DNA of 64,000 bases. Source: Balneolaceae bacterium UBA7797. GTDB taxonomy: Bacteria; Bacteroidota; Rhodothermia; Balneolales; Balneolaceae. How positions within the stretch are numbered: position 1 is the first letter of the stretch; each line of letters starts with the position of its first letter. Location: contig DLCN01000031.1 of NCBI GenBank assembly GCA_002480645.1, positions 121,297-185,296 on the forward strand. The letters run 5' to 3'. The notes under the pieces were generated by a model, which was given only the letters and a program-made list of their open reading frames with translations, was not told the DNA's origin and did not search any database. Shown here piece after piece: positions 45,808 through 55,600 of this stretch. Made by a program: the position numbers and the translations under genes.

Positions 45808-48690
45808 TTGAAAAGATACATACGGTTACTACTTGTATTAATTTTATTTAAGTCCTTGCCTGTTTACGGGCAGGGACTTTTCTCATCTACCCAATATCAG
45901 TTTGAAGAGTTTAAGCTTGCGGAACAAATCCATGATGTAGTTCAGGATTCCAATCAGATACTATTCTTTGTAGATAGTGATGGTTACACCGTTTACGACT
46001 CCAACAAGTGGATGAATCTGCATCTGGGTAATGAAGGGGCCGGCCGAAGTATCCTTATCGACGATAAAGGACAATTGTATGTTAGTGGATTTAATGATTT
46101 CGGTTTGATACGATCCGACAGTTTAAACCAACTCAGCTATCATTCAGTCTCAGATCAGTATTACAGCAAAGAGGAATCAATTAATGTCCACAGGGATGCT
46201 GTTCAAAAAGGGGAGGCGATCTATAAGTACGGAAATCATGGGCTTGATATCATCTATCCGGATACGTTACTCAAATTTCCATTCACTAATTCCTTTGCCA
46301 ATATTTTTAAGCTGAAGGGAAAAATTTATGTAAATGGAACTGATGGCATTTACGAATTCAGGAATGATGAATATCACTATGTGGAATCAAGTCGACTTTT
46401 TAAAGATGATATTCTAACCTTTTCATTTTCTTTTACTGATGAGACGGAACTGCTCGGTTTTAAAAATTCCGGCCTGTACCTCTTTAACGGATCACAGTTC
46501 AGGCACCTTAAACTTGAGAAAGAATCGCAGGTAATTGATGATTTTGTATATACCGGAGTAAAACTCTCTGGCGATCTTTTTGGAGTGGGTACGCTGTACG
46601 GCGGGGTATACATTTTTGATAATGATGGGAACCTGATCCGACATATTCATACGGGTAATGATCTGTTATCCACGTCAAAAAGTGTGCTGGATCTTTATGT
46701 AGATCATGAAGAGAACCTTTGGGTAAATATGTGGGGAGGTATTCAAACCATTCCGATGAATCTGCCTGTTACTTACTTTGGAAAAAGTTCGGGGATAATT
46801 GCCACCATTGATAAACTGCTGTTTAAAGACTCCGTTCAGTATCTGAACTCAGCTGACCATTCTATTTACCGAAGAACATGGAAAAGCAATTCCGGAGAAA
46901 ATACATTTCTAAAAACAGAACATAACGGGATCCTGTTTAAAGCCGGATCTGTCATTTATCTTATCTCACTACCTGATGGTCAATTATTTGTCGAATCTGA
47001 ATCCGGATTTGAGAAAGTCAGCGAAATGCCGTTCTCGGGTTTTATAAAGCATTCAGAAGATCCGCTGATGCTAACTCTTTCTAAGACTTTGTTTAGTTTA
47101 AATGGCAATTATCAGGTTCAGGATTCTATTGAAACCGATATCGAGATCTTCAAGGGCATTCAATATGAAAATGATTATTTCCTCTTCGACCGGTTTGGAA
47201 ATGGCCGGAGAGTAAAAAATACATCCATTCAGACCGTTGACATTGAGACCCCTTCCTCCGACAGAATTGCCATCAGTGATCTGGTCGTCATCAACGGGAA
47301 ATTATTTCTTACGGCGGAGGGAGGCAGAAATATGGGGATCTATGAGTTTATTCCGGAAAAGAACACGTTCATTAAATCACCCTTTTTCCGGAACATCGAC
47401 AAAGATCTAACCGAGAAACAGGTTCTGACCATTGAGCAATGCGGAAACGGAGATATCTGGGTGAATAATAATATGTTTACAAAAAGAATTTACCGTTCCG
47501 GGGAAGAGTACCGGGTAGAAAGAGCCAGATATAATTTAATAGGGGAAGGCGAAGCCATACATTCCATTAAATGCGACAGGGATGGGGTATGGTTTGGAGG
47601 TACCAAGGGGTTGTATCAGTTAACAGATCCGGAATGGGAGTATCCCTATGAATTCAGATCAAATATAACGGGAGTATATGTTCATAACGATTCATTGATC
47701 TACGGAGGATTCGGTGAACCCGACAAACCGATCGTTCTGTCTTACAAGGATAATGAGCTGCGATTTACATTTTCAGCGGCGAGCTATATTGCTCCTGAAA
47801 GAAATGAATTCTCAGTAAAACTGGATGGATTTGATGCCAACTGGAGTAACTGGACCACTGAACCTCAGAAAGATTATACCAATATTCCCGAAGGAGCATA
47901 TACCTTCCTCGTAAAAAGCCGGAATGTATTTGAAATGGAAGGTAGTATCGACAGATTCAGTTTTCGTGTATTACCGCCATGGTATCGTACATGGTGGGCG
48001 TACATGATCTATGCTGTGTTGATCTTCAGTATATTATATGCCATCTATAAGATCCGGGTTGCTCAGTTATTAAAAGTAGAACGTATGCGCACTAAAATTG
48101 CCTCAGACCTGCATGACGAGGTCAGCGCTACGTTAACCGGCATCAGCTTTTTTGCTGAAGCTGTGGAAAGAGATTCGGATGAGGAAAGAAAGAAGCATTT
48201 TGTGGATTTGATCAAAGAATCAGCCGGGGATGCCAAAGAAAAGATCACGGATATCGTCTGGTCTATCAATCCTGATAACGATAACTGGATTCAATTTCTC
48301 GCTAAATGCCGGAGATATGCCTCAGATCTGCTCGAAAGTAGCGGGCTCGAGTATACACTCAAAATTGATGAAGTGATCCCGGGAAAGTTAACTATGGAAG
48401 TACGTCAACACCTGTGGATGATCTATAAAGAAATGCTCACAAATGTGGTGCGACATTCCAATGCAAAGCGGGTAGATGTGATCCTCGGGTTCAGAAAGTC
48501 CAGATTGATGCTGGTGGTTCAGGATAACGGCAACGGAATGATGGAGGAACAAAAGAGCTCTGGAAACGGGGTCAATAACATCAGAAAACGAGCAAAAGCA
48601 CTACATGCTGAACTGGATCTTCAGTCCGATCAGGGCTCGGGAACCCGCTGGACGCTCATAATTAATCCCCAGAACCACATATCTATGTAG
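45808..48690 (+). CDS. Propeller / Y_Y_Y sensor histidine kinase (HisKA_3)
   Basis: 960 residues starting at TTG (45808-45810). An in-frame stop 30 bases upstream rules out a longer start, and the TTG leads directly into a signal peptide (LLLVLILFKSLPVYGQ). About 25-630 is a periplasmic beta-propeller of the two-component regulator type (for example DLYVDHEENLWVNMWGGI near residue 295-312). About 641-715 is a Y_Y_Y-like Ig domain (DGFDANWSNW). A membrane helix lies at about 729-750. The kinase core is of the NarL-partner type: H box DLHDEVSATLTG with His769, then the N box and a DNGNGM G box in the HATPase domain (about 850-960). These sensors in Bacteroidota usually respond to glycans. It pairs with the response regulator just downstream. 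Its cytoplasmic half is clearly paralogous to that of the kinase at 49726. Confidence 0.93.
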   Translation: MKRYIRLLLVLILFKSLPVYGQGLFSSTQYQFEEFKLAEQIHDVVQDSNQILFFVDSDGYTVYDSNKWMNLHLGNEGAGRSILIDDKGQLYVSGFNDFGLIRSDSLNQLSYHSVSDQYYSKEESINVHRDAVQKGEAIYKYGNHGLDIIYPDTLLKFPFTNSFANIFKLKGKIYVNGTDGIYEFRNDEYHYVESSRLFKDDILTFSFSFTDETELLGFKNSGLYLFNGSQFRHLKLEKESQVIDDFVYTGVKLSGDLFGVGTLYGGVYIFDNDGNLIRHIHTGNDLLSTSKSVLDLYVDHEENLWVNMWGGIQTIPMNLPVTYFGKSSGIIATIDKLLFKDSVQYLNSADHSIYRRTWKSNSGENTFLKTEHNGILFKAGSVIYLISLPDGQLFVESESGFEKVSEMPFSGFIKHSEDPLMLTLSKTLFSLNGNYQVQDSIETDIEIFKGIQYENDYFLFDRFGNGRRVKNTSIQTVDIETPSSDRIAISDLVVINGKLFLTAEGGRNMGIYEFIPEKNTFIKSPFFRNIDKDLTEKQVLTIEQCGNGDIWVNNNMFTKRIYRSGEEYRVERARYNLIGEGEAIHSIKCDRDGVWFGGTKGLYQLTDPEWEYPYEFRSNITGVYVHNDSLIYGGFGEPDKPIVLSYKDNELRFTFSAASYIAPERNEFSVKLDGFDANWSNWTTEPQKDYTNIPEGAYTFLVKSRNVFEMEGSIDRFSFRVLPPWYRTWWAYMIYAVLIFSILYAIYKIRVAQLLKVERMRTKIASDLHDEVSATLTGISFFAEAVERDSDEERKKHFVDLIKESAGDAKEKITDIVWSINPDNDNWIQFLAKCRRYASDLLESSGLEYTLKIDEVIPGKLTMEVRQHLWMIYKEMLTNVVRHSNAKRVDVILGFRKSRLMLVVQDNGNGMMEEQKSSGNGVNNIRKRAKALHAELDLQSDQGSGTRWTLIINPQNHISM

Positions 48691-48762
48691 TTTTTAAAAC
48701 ATCCATTTAATGTATTCTGTAGAAGTCCTTCTAAACTCACAGAGATGACTAATAATGATATG

Positions 48763-48794
48763 ACTCAGATCCCTGATCGGATTTGAGTTTTTTT
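48763..48794 (+). terminator. Intrinsic terminator between kinase and response regulator genes
   Basis: ACTCAGATCC and GGATTTGAGT pair over ten positions (one G-T) around the loop CTGATC, followed by seven T. It lies between the kinase stop (48690) and the regulator gene, so the two may not simply share one transcript. Confidence 0.75.
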
Positions 48795-48875
48795 CCAATA
48801 CTATAGAATATGTTCAATGGCTTAACTCACGCAGGATGTAATACGCTTGTAACTAAATTATTTGAGGATTCAACA

Positions 48876-49520
48876 TTGATCACAGTTGGCATTATCGAAG
48901 ACAATAAATATATGCGTGAAGGTTGGCAGACCTTTATCGATTATGATGACGACTTGTGTGTGATATCCACCTTTGAATCCTGCGAATCCGCGTTAGCATC
49001 CGATGAGATCCCCAAGATCGATGTGTTGATCCTGGATATCGGGTTACCGGGTATGACAGGAATCGAAGGTATTCGCTTATTCAAAGAACTGAATCCTGAG
49101 ATCAACATTATCATGGCTACGGTATTTGATGATGATGATCATATTTTTGATGCACTGAAAGCCGGAGCTGTGGGTTATTTGATGAAGAAAGTGACGCCGG
49201 ATGAACTCGTGGCTGCGATTAAAGATGCTCATGATGGCGGATCACCGATCACTCCAAATATTGCCCGAAAGGTTATCCAAACCCTACACCTACCCGATAT
49301 ACCTGAGCAAGAAAAGTTGAACAAGCGGGAACTACAGATCCTGAAAGAATTATCCACCGGTAAATCATATAAAGCGATCGGAAAATCCATCTTTCTCTCA
49401 GTAGACGGAGTCCGGCATCATATCAGAAATATCTACCAAAAATTACAGGTTAACAGCCGCAGTGAAGCAGTATCAAAGGGGATAGCCCGAAAGTTAATCG
49501 ATCCCGATCAGGGCGTTTAG
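48876..49520 (+). CDS. NarL/FixJ-family response regulator
   Basis: Receiver domain followed by a LuxR-type helix-turn-helix. I place the start at TTG 48876 (214 residues), although an in-frame ATG lies at 48810. The TTG has GAGG 8 bases before it. It gives an N-terminus (ITVGIIEDNKYMREGW) that aligns end to end with the paralogue at 51817. It also puts the phosphorylated Asp of LILDIGLPG at position 54, as in the paralogue and the family. The acidic pair (ED), the Thr switch region (MATVFDDD) and the Lys (LMKKVTPDE) are present. The LuxR helix-turn-helix has LNKRELQILKELSTGKSYK and SVDGVRHHIRNIYQKL. It is the likely partner of the propeller kinase upstream, although a terminator lies between them. 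Confidence 0.93.
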   Translation: MITVGIIEDNKYMREGWQTFIDYDDDLCVISTFESCESALASDEIPKIDVLILDIGLPGMTGIEGIRLFKELNPEINIIMATVFDDDDHIFDALKAGAVGYLMKKVTPDELVAAIKDAHDGGSPITPNIARKVIQTLHLPDIPEQEKLNKRELQILKELSTGKSYKAIGKSIFLSVDGVRHHIRNIYQKLQVNSRSEAVSKGIARKLIDPDQGV

Positions 49521-49556
49521 CGATCAAGAGATTCGGGCTTTTTTGGGGTAACAAAG

Positions 49557-49590
49557 GAAGCCACAGAATAACAACTGTGGCTTCTTTTTA
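49557..49590 (+). terminator. Intrinsic terminator after the first response regulator
   Basis: GAAGCCACAG and CTGTGGCTTC form a perfect 10-bp stem around AATAACAA, followed by five T; 36 bases after the stop. Confidence 0.88.
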
Positions 49591-49648
49591 AAAAGCTGCT
49601 TTCCCTTCTTGTATTAATCTAAGTAAATCTGTTTATTTTCATCCATAA

Positions 49649-49683
49649 GTTAATAATTATCAATTATGTGAATAATTATTAAC
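49649..49683. promoter_or_regulatory. Perfect 12-bp inverted repeat upstream of the TPR kinase gene
   Basis: GTTAATAATTAT and ATAATTATTAAC are exact reverse complements separated by 11 bases, ending 42 bases before the ATG at 49726. Being AT-only apart from the outer G/C and without a T-run, it is a better operator candidate than terminator. A dimeric LuxR-type regulator, perhaps one of the two in this locus, could bind here. Confidence 0.5.
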
Positions 49684-49725
49684 CGATTGTTTATTACAGG
49701 GATTTTACTAAGCATATTTAAATAG

Positions 49726-51765
49726 ATGGTAAGACTTAACAGGCAGCATCAAAGAGTGTTAGCGTTTAAACGACTAAAGCTTATACGGGCATTTCAATTA
49801 ATGATCCTTGTACTATTAATTGGGGTGGATTTTGCTAATGCTCAGTCCCCGGCCCGAAACAGACCTCCTATGGACCCGGAAGCTCTGAAACAATCCTTTT
49901 ATGAACGGGTAAGTACGGTGAAGGATACCGATTCCCTATTGCTCCTTTATCTGGATTACGGAAGTACACAGGCCAGAATGGCACCTCAGATAACACTGGA
50001 CCTATCCGAAGAAGTGTTACAGTTAGAGGGCATTCCGGAGTTGAAACGGATGGCATTCAGTAATGCCCTGAAAGGCAGATATTGGTTCTATTCTCAACCT
50101 GATTCCTCCAACCATCATTATATAATAGCTCAGCGTCAATTCAGCGAATTAGAAGACAGAGATCAGGAATTATCCACGATCATCTTTCAGGCCCGACTGC
50201 TTTCCCGAATGAATGATTACCTGGGATCAGAGGATAAATATTTTGAAGCCCTTGAACATATCGATGAATTTGGAGCCTCCGCTGATCAGGAATTTGCATT
50301 ACTGAGTGAACTCAGTTCCCTGTACATAAGGGTGGGAGCCATAGATATCGCACTCGAACGGTATAAGAATCAGTTAGAAATTGAGACCGGTTCTATTTCT
50401 GATCAGTGTAGAGTTCACCTTAACATCAGCAATGCATATAAGCGGAATCAACAGCTGGATCTGGCTTACGATGAACTACTGAACTGTGCCGAGGCAGAGC
50501 TAAACGATCCTTATCTGGAGGTTGCGATCTATAAAAGTTTGAGTGATCTGGAGAAACTAAATGGTAACACGTTAGAAAGAATTAAATGGGCGGAGCGGGC
50601 AGTGGAAGCACAGAATGCCCTCCACCGAAAAGATTACTCCTCGTATTTATTTCTTGCAGAGGCGTATTTCGAACATGGTGATTTTGATGAATCGGAATCA
50701 TTATTTCCCGTACTTGATAACTTCGATCCACGACTTGTTCAACCCCCGGTAAAGATCAATTATTTACTGTTGAAGGGTAAAAATTCGCTTAGAAAAAATA
50801 ACCCTGATCAGGCTTTATCCATTGCAGACGAGGGATTAGCTATTGTTCGCCGGATGCCGGAAACGCCACTTTTGATCGACCTGCAAAAGCTTAAAGCAGA
50901 GGCATTAAGCGAAAAAGGGGAATTATCTGAGGCAAACAGGATACTGGCGTCTCTGTTAGAAACAAAAGATCTGATCGAAAAACGAGGCCGCATCAAAGAA
51001 GAAGAATTAAATAAAGTGCGGTTTCAGATGAGATCAAAGAACAGGGAGATCGCAGAGATCCATTCGGAACTTGGTACAGTAAAAGTAAGAAATGCCTTGT
51101 TGATCCTGTTTTTGATCCTGGCCGGGGGGTATGTATTCTATCGGTTCCGCGTTTCTCAACTGCTCAGAGAAGAAAGAACGAGAAACCGCATTGCAAGAGA
51201 TCTGCATGATGACCTGAGTGCAACATTGAGTAGCATCAGCTTTTTTACAGAGGCCGTGAAACGACAAAATGAAGAGAATGCTGAGAATGAATTTCTGAAC
51301 AGGATCGAGGAAAGTGCCGAAGAAGCCAAAGACAAGATCAACGACATTATATGGGCCATTGATCCTGAAAATGATGATTGGGTAACTTTTTCGACCAAGT
51401 GTAAGCGCTATGCCATCGAGATCTTTGAAGGGGCGGATATAGAATATGAAATGGACATCGACACTTCGTTAACTATAGATCTGGAACTTGAAACAAAACA
51501 GGATCTGTGGCTGATCTTTAAAGAGGCTATTTCTAATCTGGCCCGGCATTCGAAAGCGAATAAAGCACACATCACCTTAAAGAATGAAGGGAGAGTGATT
51601 CTTCTCAGTGTTCAGGATGATGGGATCGGGTTTAAAGAATCTGAGTTGAAGAGAGTGAACGGGATTAAAAATATCAAATTCCGGGCCGACCGAATGGGGG
51701 CACTCATCATGCTGGACTCCGAGCCGGGCAAGGGTTGTAAATGGGAAATTAAGGTACCAACTTAG
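49726..51765 (+). CDS. TPR-type sensor histidine kinase (HisKA_3)
   Basis: 679 residues. The N-terminus has a positive stretch then a hydrophobic signal (LMILVLLIGVDFANAQ, about 25-40), so the sensor is periplasmic; a later ATG at 49801 would shorten the positive part. About 60-415 is a helical TPR-like repeat region. It is followed by a coiled segment (about 417-452) and a membrane helix (about 456-474). The kinase core has DLHDDLSATLSS with His494 and a HATPase domain with NLARHSKANKAH and DDGIGF. From the membrane helix onwards it matches the kinase at 45808 closely (for example ISFF-x-EAV, DI-I/V-W-x-I-x-P-x-ND-x-W), while the sensor halves differ completely. The response regulator follows after 51 bases, so this is a complete two-component system. 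Its ligand is unknown. Confidence 0.92.
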   Translation: MVRLNRQHQRVLAFKRLKLIRAFQLMILVLLIGVDFANAQSPARNRPPMDPEALKQSFYERVSTVKDTDSLLLLYLDYGSTQARMAPQITLDLSEEVLQLEGIPELKRMAFSNALKGRYWFYSQPDSSNHHYIIAQRQFSELEDRDQELSTIIFQARLLSRMNDYLGSEDKYFEALEHIDEFGASADQEFALLSELSSLYIRVGAIDIALERYKNQLEIETGSISDQCRVHLNISNAYKRNQQLDLAYDELLNCAEAELNDPYLEVAIYKSLSDLEKLNGNTLERIKWAERAVEAQNALHRKDYSSYLFLAEAYFEHGDFDESESLFPVLDNFDPRLVQPPVKINYLLLKGKNSLRKNNPDQALSIADEGLAIVRRMPETPLLIDLQKLKAEALSEKGELSEANRILASLLETKDLIEKRGRIKEEELNKVRFQMRSKNREIAEIHSELGTVKVRNALLILFLILAGGYVFYRFRVSQLLREERTRNRIARDLHDDLSATLSSISFFTEAVKRQNEENAENEFLNRIEESAEEAKDKINDIIWAIDPENDDWVTFSTKCKRYAIEIFEGADIEYEMDIDTSLTIDLELETKQDLWLIFKEAISNLARHSKANKAHITLKNEGRVILLSVQDDGIGFKESELKRVNGIKNIKFRADRMGALIMLDSEPGKGCKWEIKVPT

Positions 51766-51816
51766 TACTGCCTGTTCAGGTAGTTTAATTCTCCAATTTA
51801 TGCAGTTTCTTATAGC

Positions 51817-52458
51817 ATGATCAAAGTTGCAATTATAGAAGACAATGAGTTTATGAGGGATGGGTGGAAGACCATTCTGGATTTCGATCCGGATATTGTG
51901 GTCACAAACACCTATCAAAGCTGTGAAGATGCTTTTTCGGCCAAAGATTTCGGAAATAACGATCTTATACTGCTGGATATTGAACTGCCCGGTATGCATG
52001 GCACCGAAGGGGTTAAAGTGATCCGGGAGCAATATCCGCATCTGCTCGTACTTATGGTGACCATTCACGATGAGAATGAAAAGATCTTCAAGGCACTTCG
52101 CAATGGTGCGGTTGGTTATCTGCTAAAAAAAGTAAGTCCTAAAGAACTCACTGAAGCTGTAAAAAATGCAGTGGATGGTGGCTCACCCATGAGTCCGAAT
52201 ATTGCGCGTAAGGTCATCACTTCTTTCCAGAACAAAGAAGATGATGCGGTCACACTAAGTGAAAAAGAAACAGAAGTGCTTTCGGCTTTATCGGATGGAC
52301 TTTCGTACAAAGCGGTGGCCGAAAAAGTATTCCTTTCAGTGGATGGCGTTCGGTATCACATCCGCAATATCTATCAAAAGCTGGAAGCCCGGAACAGGGC
52401 CGAAGCAGTTGCCAAGGGAATCCGGTACAATCTCATCTCAAATCCGGGCAATTCCTGA
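51817..52458 (+). CDS. NarL/FixJ-family response regulator
   Basis: 213 residues: receiver (about 1-120) and LuxR-type helix-turn-helix (about 145-210). Phosphorylation site Asp54 in LLDIELPG, acidic pair EDN at 9-11, Thr switch (MVTIHDEN) and conserved Lys (LKKVSPKE) are all present. The DNA-binding part has LSEKETEVLSALSDGLSYKAVAEKVFLS and GVRYHIRNIYQKLEARNRAEAVAKG. It lies 51 bases after its likely partner kinase. It is a close paralogue of the regulator at 48876 over its full length, so the two systems arose by duplication. Because the region around consists of cohesin/dockerin exoprotein genes, these are the most likely targets, but no binding site is demonstrated. Confidence 0.95.
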   Translation: MIKVAIIEDNEFMRDGWKTILDFDPDIVVTNTYQSCEDAFSAKDFGNNDLILLDIELPGMHGTEGVKVIREQYPHLLVLMVTIHDENEKIFKALRNGAVGYLLKKVSPKELTEAVKNAVDGGSPMSPNIARKVITSFQNKEDDAVTLSEKETEVLSALSDGLSYKAVAEKVFLSVDGVRYHIRNIYQKLEARNRAEAVAKGIRYNLISNPGNS

Positions 52459-52675
52459 AAACCACCTTTTTATGTAGTTCCATTGTGCAGGGCAGCGGTT
52501 ATTTTCACTCCGTATTTTAGGAAATGTGTGTGTGAACCGTTGGGAACTCACTCCGGTATGTCTTGAAATACGCTTTAATCATTTCTGAATGGTGTTATAA
52601 CCTGTCAGGGTACATGATGAATGTATGGGGAAAGCAAAAACCGACCTCAAATCAGTAATTCAATCACTATATAAA

Positions 52676-55600
52676 ATGAAGCGTTTACTTCTACTATTCT
52701 CTTTTCTAATCATTTTTTCTACCTCAACTCTTGCGCAAACCTCGGTATCAGATACCTTGTCTGCGAATACAACCTGGACGGTGGCAAACAGTCCGTATAC
52801 CGTAACCGGAGACCTGACAATTGCTTCGGGGGCAACTCTGACCATTGATGCAGGTGTAACTGTACAGTTTGATGCAGGAACATCCATGTATGTGGATGGA
52901 GCCCTGGTGGCAGATGGTGACTCAGGTTCTGAGATCACGTTCACTTCCAGTTCTGTTTCAAAAGCAGCGGGTGACTGGGGAACCATTCGTTTCAATAACA
53001 CCAGTAATGTGGGGTCTGTGCTGGATTATGTGATCATTGAATATGGTGGGGGAGCTTCTACCGGCGCATTGATCACCTACAAAACAGGTGCTTTCGGAGT
53101 AAATCTGACCAATTCCGAGTTACGATTCAGTTCCGGTCACGGTATTGATCTGCGAGCTTCCAGTCCGGTGATCGAAGCAACCACCCTGCGCGACAACAGT
53201 GGATACGGGGTGTATTCAGATCTGGCACTGAACTTTGAAGTACAGTCATCAACTATTATCAGAAACACCGGCGGTGGAGTACGTGTTCCTATTAACGCAA
53301 CTCCGGTTATCTACGATAGTCAGATCGATACCAACGGAGTAGGTATTTATCTGGATAACGGATCATCACCTGAGATCACTTTTAACCAGATCAGAGCTAA
53401 TACAACCGGTATCAGAGTGATCGAGGTTGGATCGCCTCTTATTGAGGATAATGAGATCAGCGGTAACAGCAGTTACGGATTGAATAATGAAGGAGTTGGC
53501 GAAGTTACCGCAGAATATAACTACTGGGGTGATAAATCAGGTCCGCAGGTAGCAACCAATCCGACCGGTGCCGGAGACAAGATCACAATGAATATTGACT
53601 ATACACCATGGAGTTTTGGTGCGACCTTACCGGTGAAAGAGATCACAGCTATGACCGGAAATTCAGTTACCTGGCATGCCGATACTGTATATGTGGTAAA
53701 AAAATCCATGTCGGTTGGTAGTGCTCAGTCTCTGACCGTGGAACCCGGAACCATTGTAAAATTTGAAACCGGAGTTGAGTTTAATGTATACGGAACTTTG
53801 AATGCTACAGGAACAGCCGGCGATCTGATCTATTTCACTTCTGTAAAAGATGATGCTGCCGGTGGCGACAGTAACGGCGATGCAAGAAATACACAACCTG
53901 CCAAAGGGGACTGGAGTCGTATATATATCAGAGATACCGGATCTCTCACCATGGAATACAGTGTGGTTCGGTATGCAGGTTACAATAGCTGGTACGCTGC
54001 ATTGTATGTAGACGGCCTGAATCCGGTGATCAATCACAACTTCGTTTCCAATAACCTGAACCGAGGTATTCAGTTGTTGAAACAGCCCACTTCATTAACC
54101 GGGAACGTAACGAATTACAACGGTACAGACGGTCTGGTTCTTAGCGGAGTAGAAGCAGTGATCGAGGATCATACCTCTCAGTATAACAGCTCTCTGGGCA
54201 TTTACCTTGAGCGAAATGGTGAGACCAACCGCCCGGTAGTTATTAAGGACAGCGATATTAGCTACAATAATCACGGTATTTATGTACGGGATTATGCCTA
54301 TGCGACCGATCAGGGTATGTATGTGGATTCTCTGATCAATTCTGTGATCAATGGTAATAATGAGAACGGATTATATGTAACCGAAGGTAATCCGAATGAG
54401 AGCTATATCTATAACAACGAATTCAGTGATAACGGAACCTCCGGGATCTCGATCTGGAGTTCAGCGTCTACCACAACGATCAAAGGAAATACCTTCACCG
54501 GAAATGGTAAATATGGAATTTTATCAACCCGGGCTAATATTTACGATAACAGCTTTACCGAAAACCTGACCGGTATCGCCCAATGGGGTAGATTGGAATT
54601 CTCGTATGCAGAGCCGGGTTTCTCAGACCTGAATACCTTTACAGATAACACATACAATAATGCGTTAGGACTGGTTGGCCGCGAACTAAGAGATACTTTG
54701 AGTATATCTTTCCCAACTTCCATCACTACCGGCGTGTATATGTTTGAAGACGGGGGAGAAACCGTGGTTGCCGGTGATACCCTGGTGATCGATGCCGGTG
54801 TGATCATTAAATCCGGTGCTTTTGGTTCTTATTCCTATACCCAGCGATTCAATGTGGGAGATGGTATGCTCGTAGCAAGCGGAACCGCTGAAGCTCCTGT
54901 CGTATTTACTTCTTATCGCGATCACACGTATGGTGGAAAGACCAATGCGGCAAGCGACACAACCTCAGCAGCACCCGGGGACTGGTATCACCTTTCATTA
55001 GCTGATGGAAGTAATGATAACATCACCAAAAACAGTGTGCTGGAGCATGTGGTTATTCGTTATGGATATTATGAGAACCTGTATCTGGCATTAGATGGCG
55101 GAACACTGTTAAACGATCTGGATCACCTTACACTGGAATACAGTATGCAGGAAGGTCTTCGTGCAAATTCAACAGGTTTCACCCTGCTGAATTCCGAAGT
55201 TAAATACAATGCCGCAAGCGGAAACTATTGTGCGATCGTTAATGAAAATTACTACGGTAATACGCCGATCGGTTCCATTATCCGAAATACTACGGTAAGT
55301 GATAATAACTATATAGGTATTTGTGGTAACAATTATGCCGGCGGAAGTTATACCTCCAATTTTTACCAGAATATCTCCAATTCCACGATCAGTAATAATG
55401 GTCACATTGGGATCTATATTCAGAATCTGGAAAATGCCATGACCGTTCTTGGGAATACGGTATCAGGAAACGGAAATGACGGGATCAATATCTATTCAAA
55501 AGATGTAGATGAAACCGATCTGTTCTATACCGGAAATACCGTTACCGATAATGGCCGTTACGGGATACTGAGTTCTTCTGCCAGCTTTATTGATAATGCG

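Noticed and set aside
51577..52068. 163-codon minus-strand frame over the kinase/regulator junction
   Set aside because: It is antisense to two clear genes (HATPase end and receiver domain), has no recognisable domain, and starts without a ribosome site.
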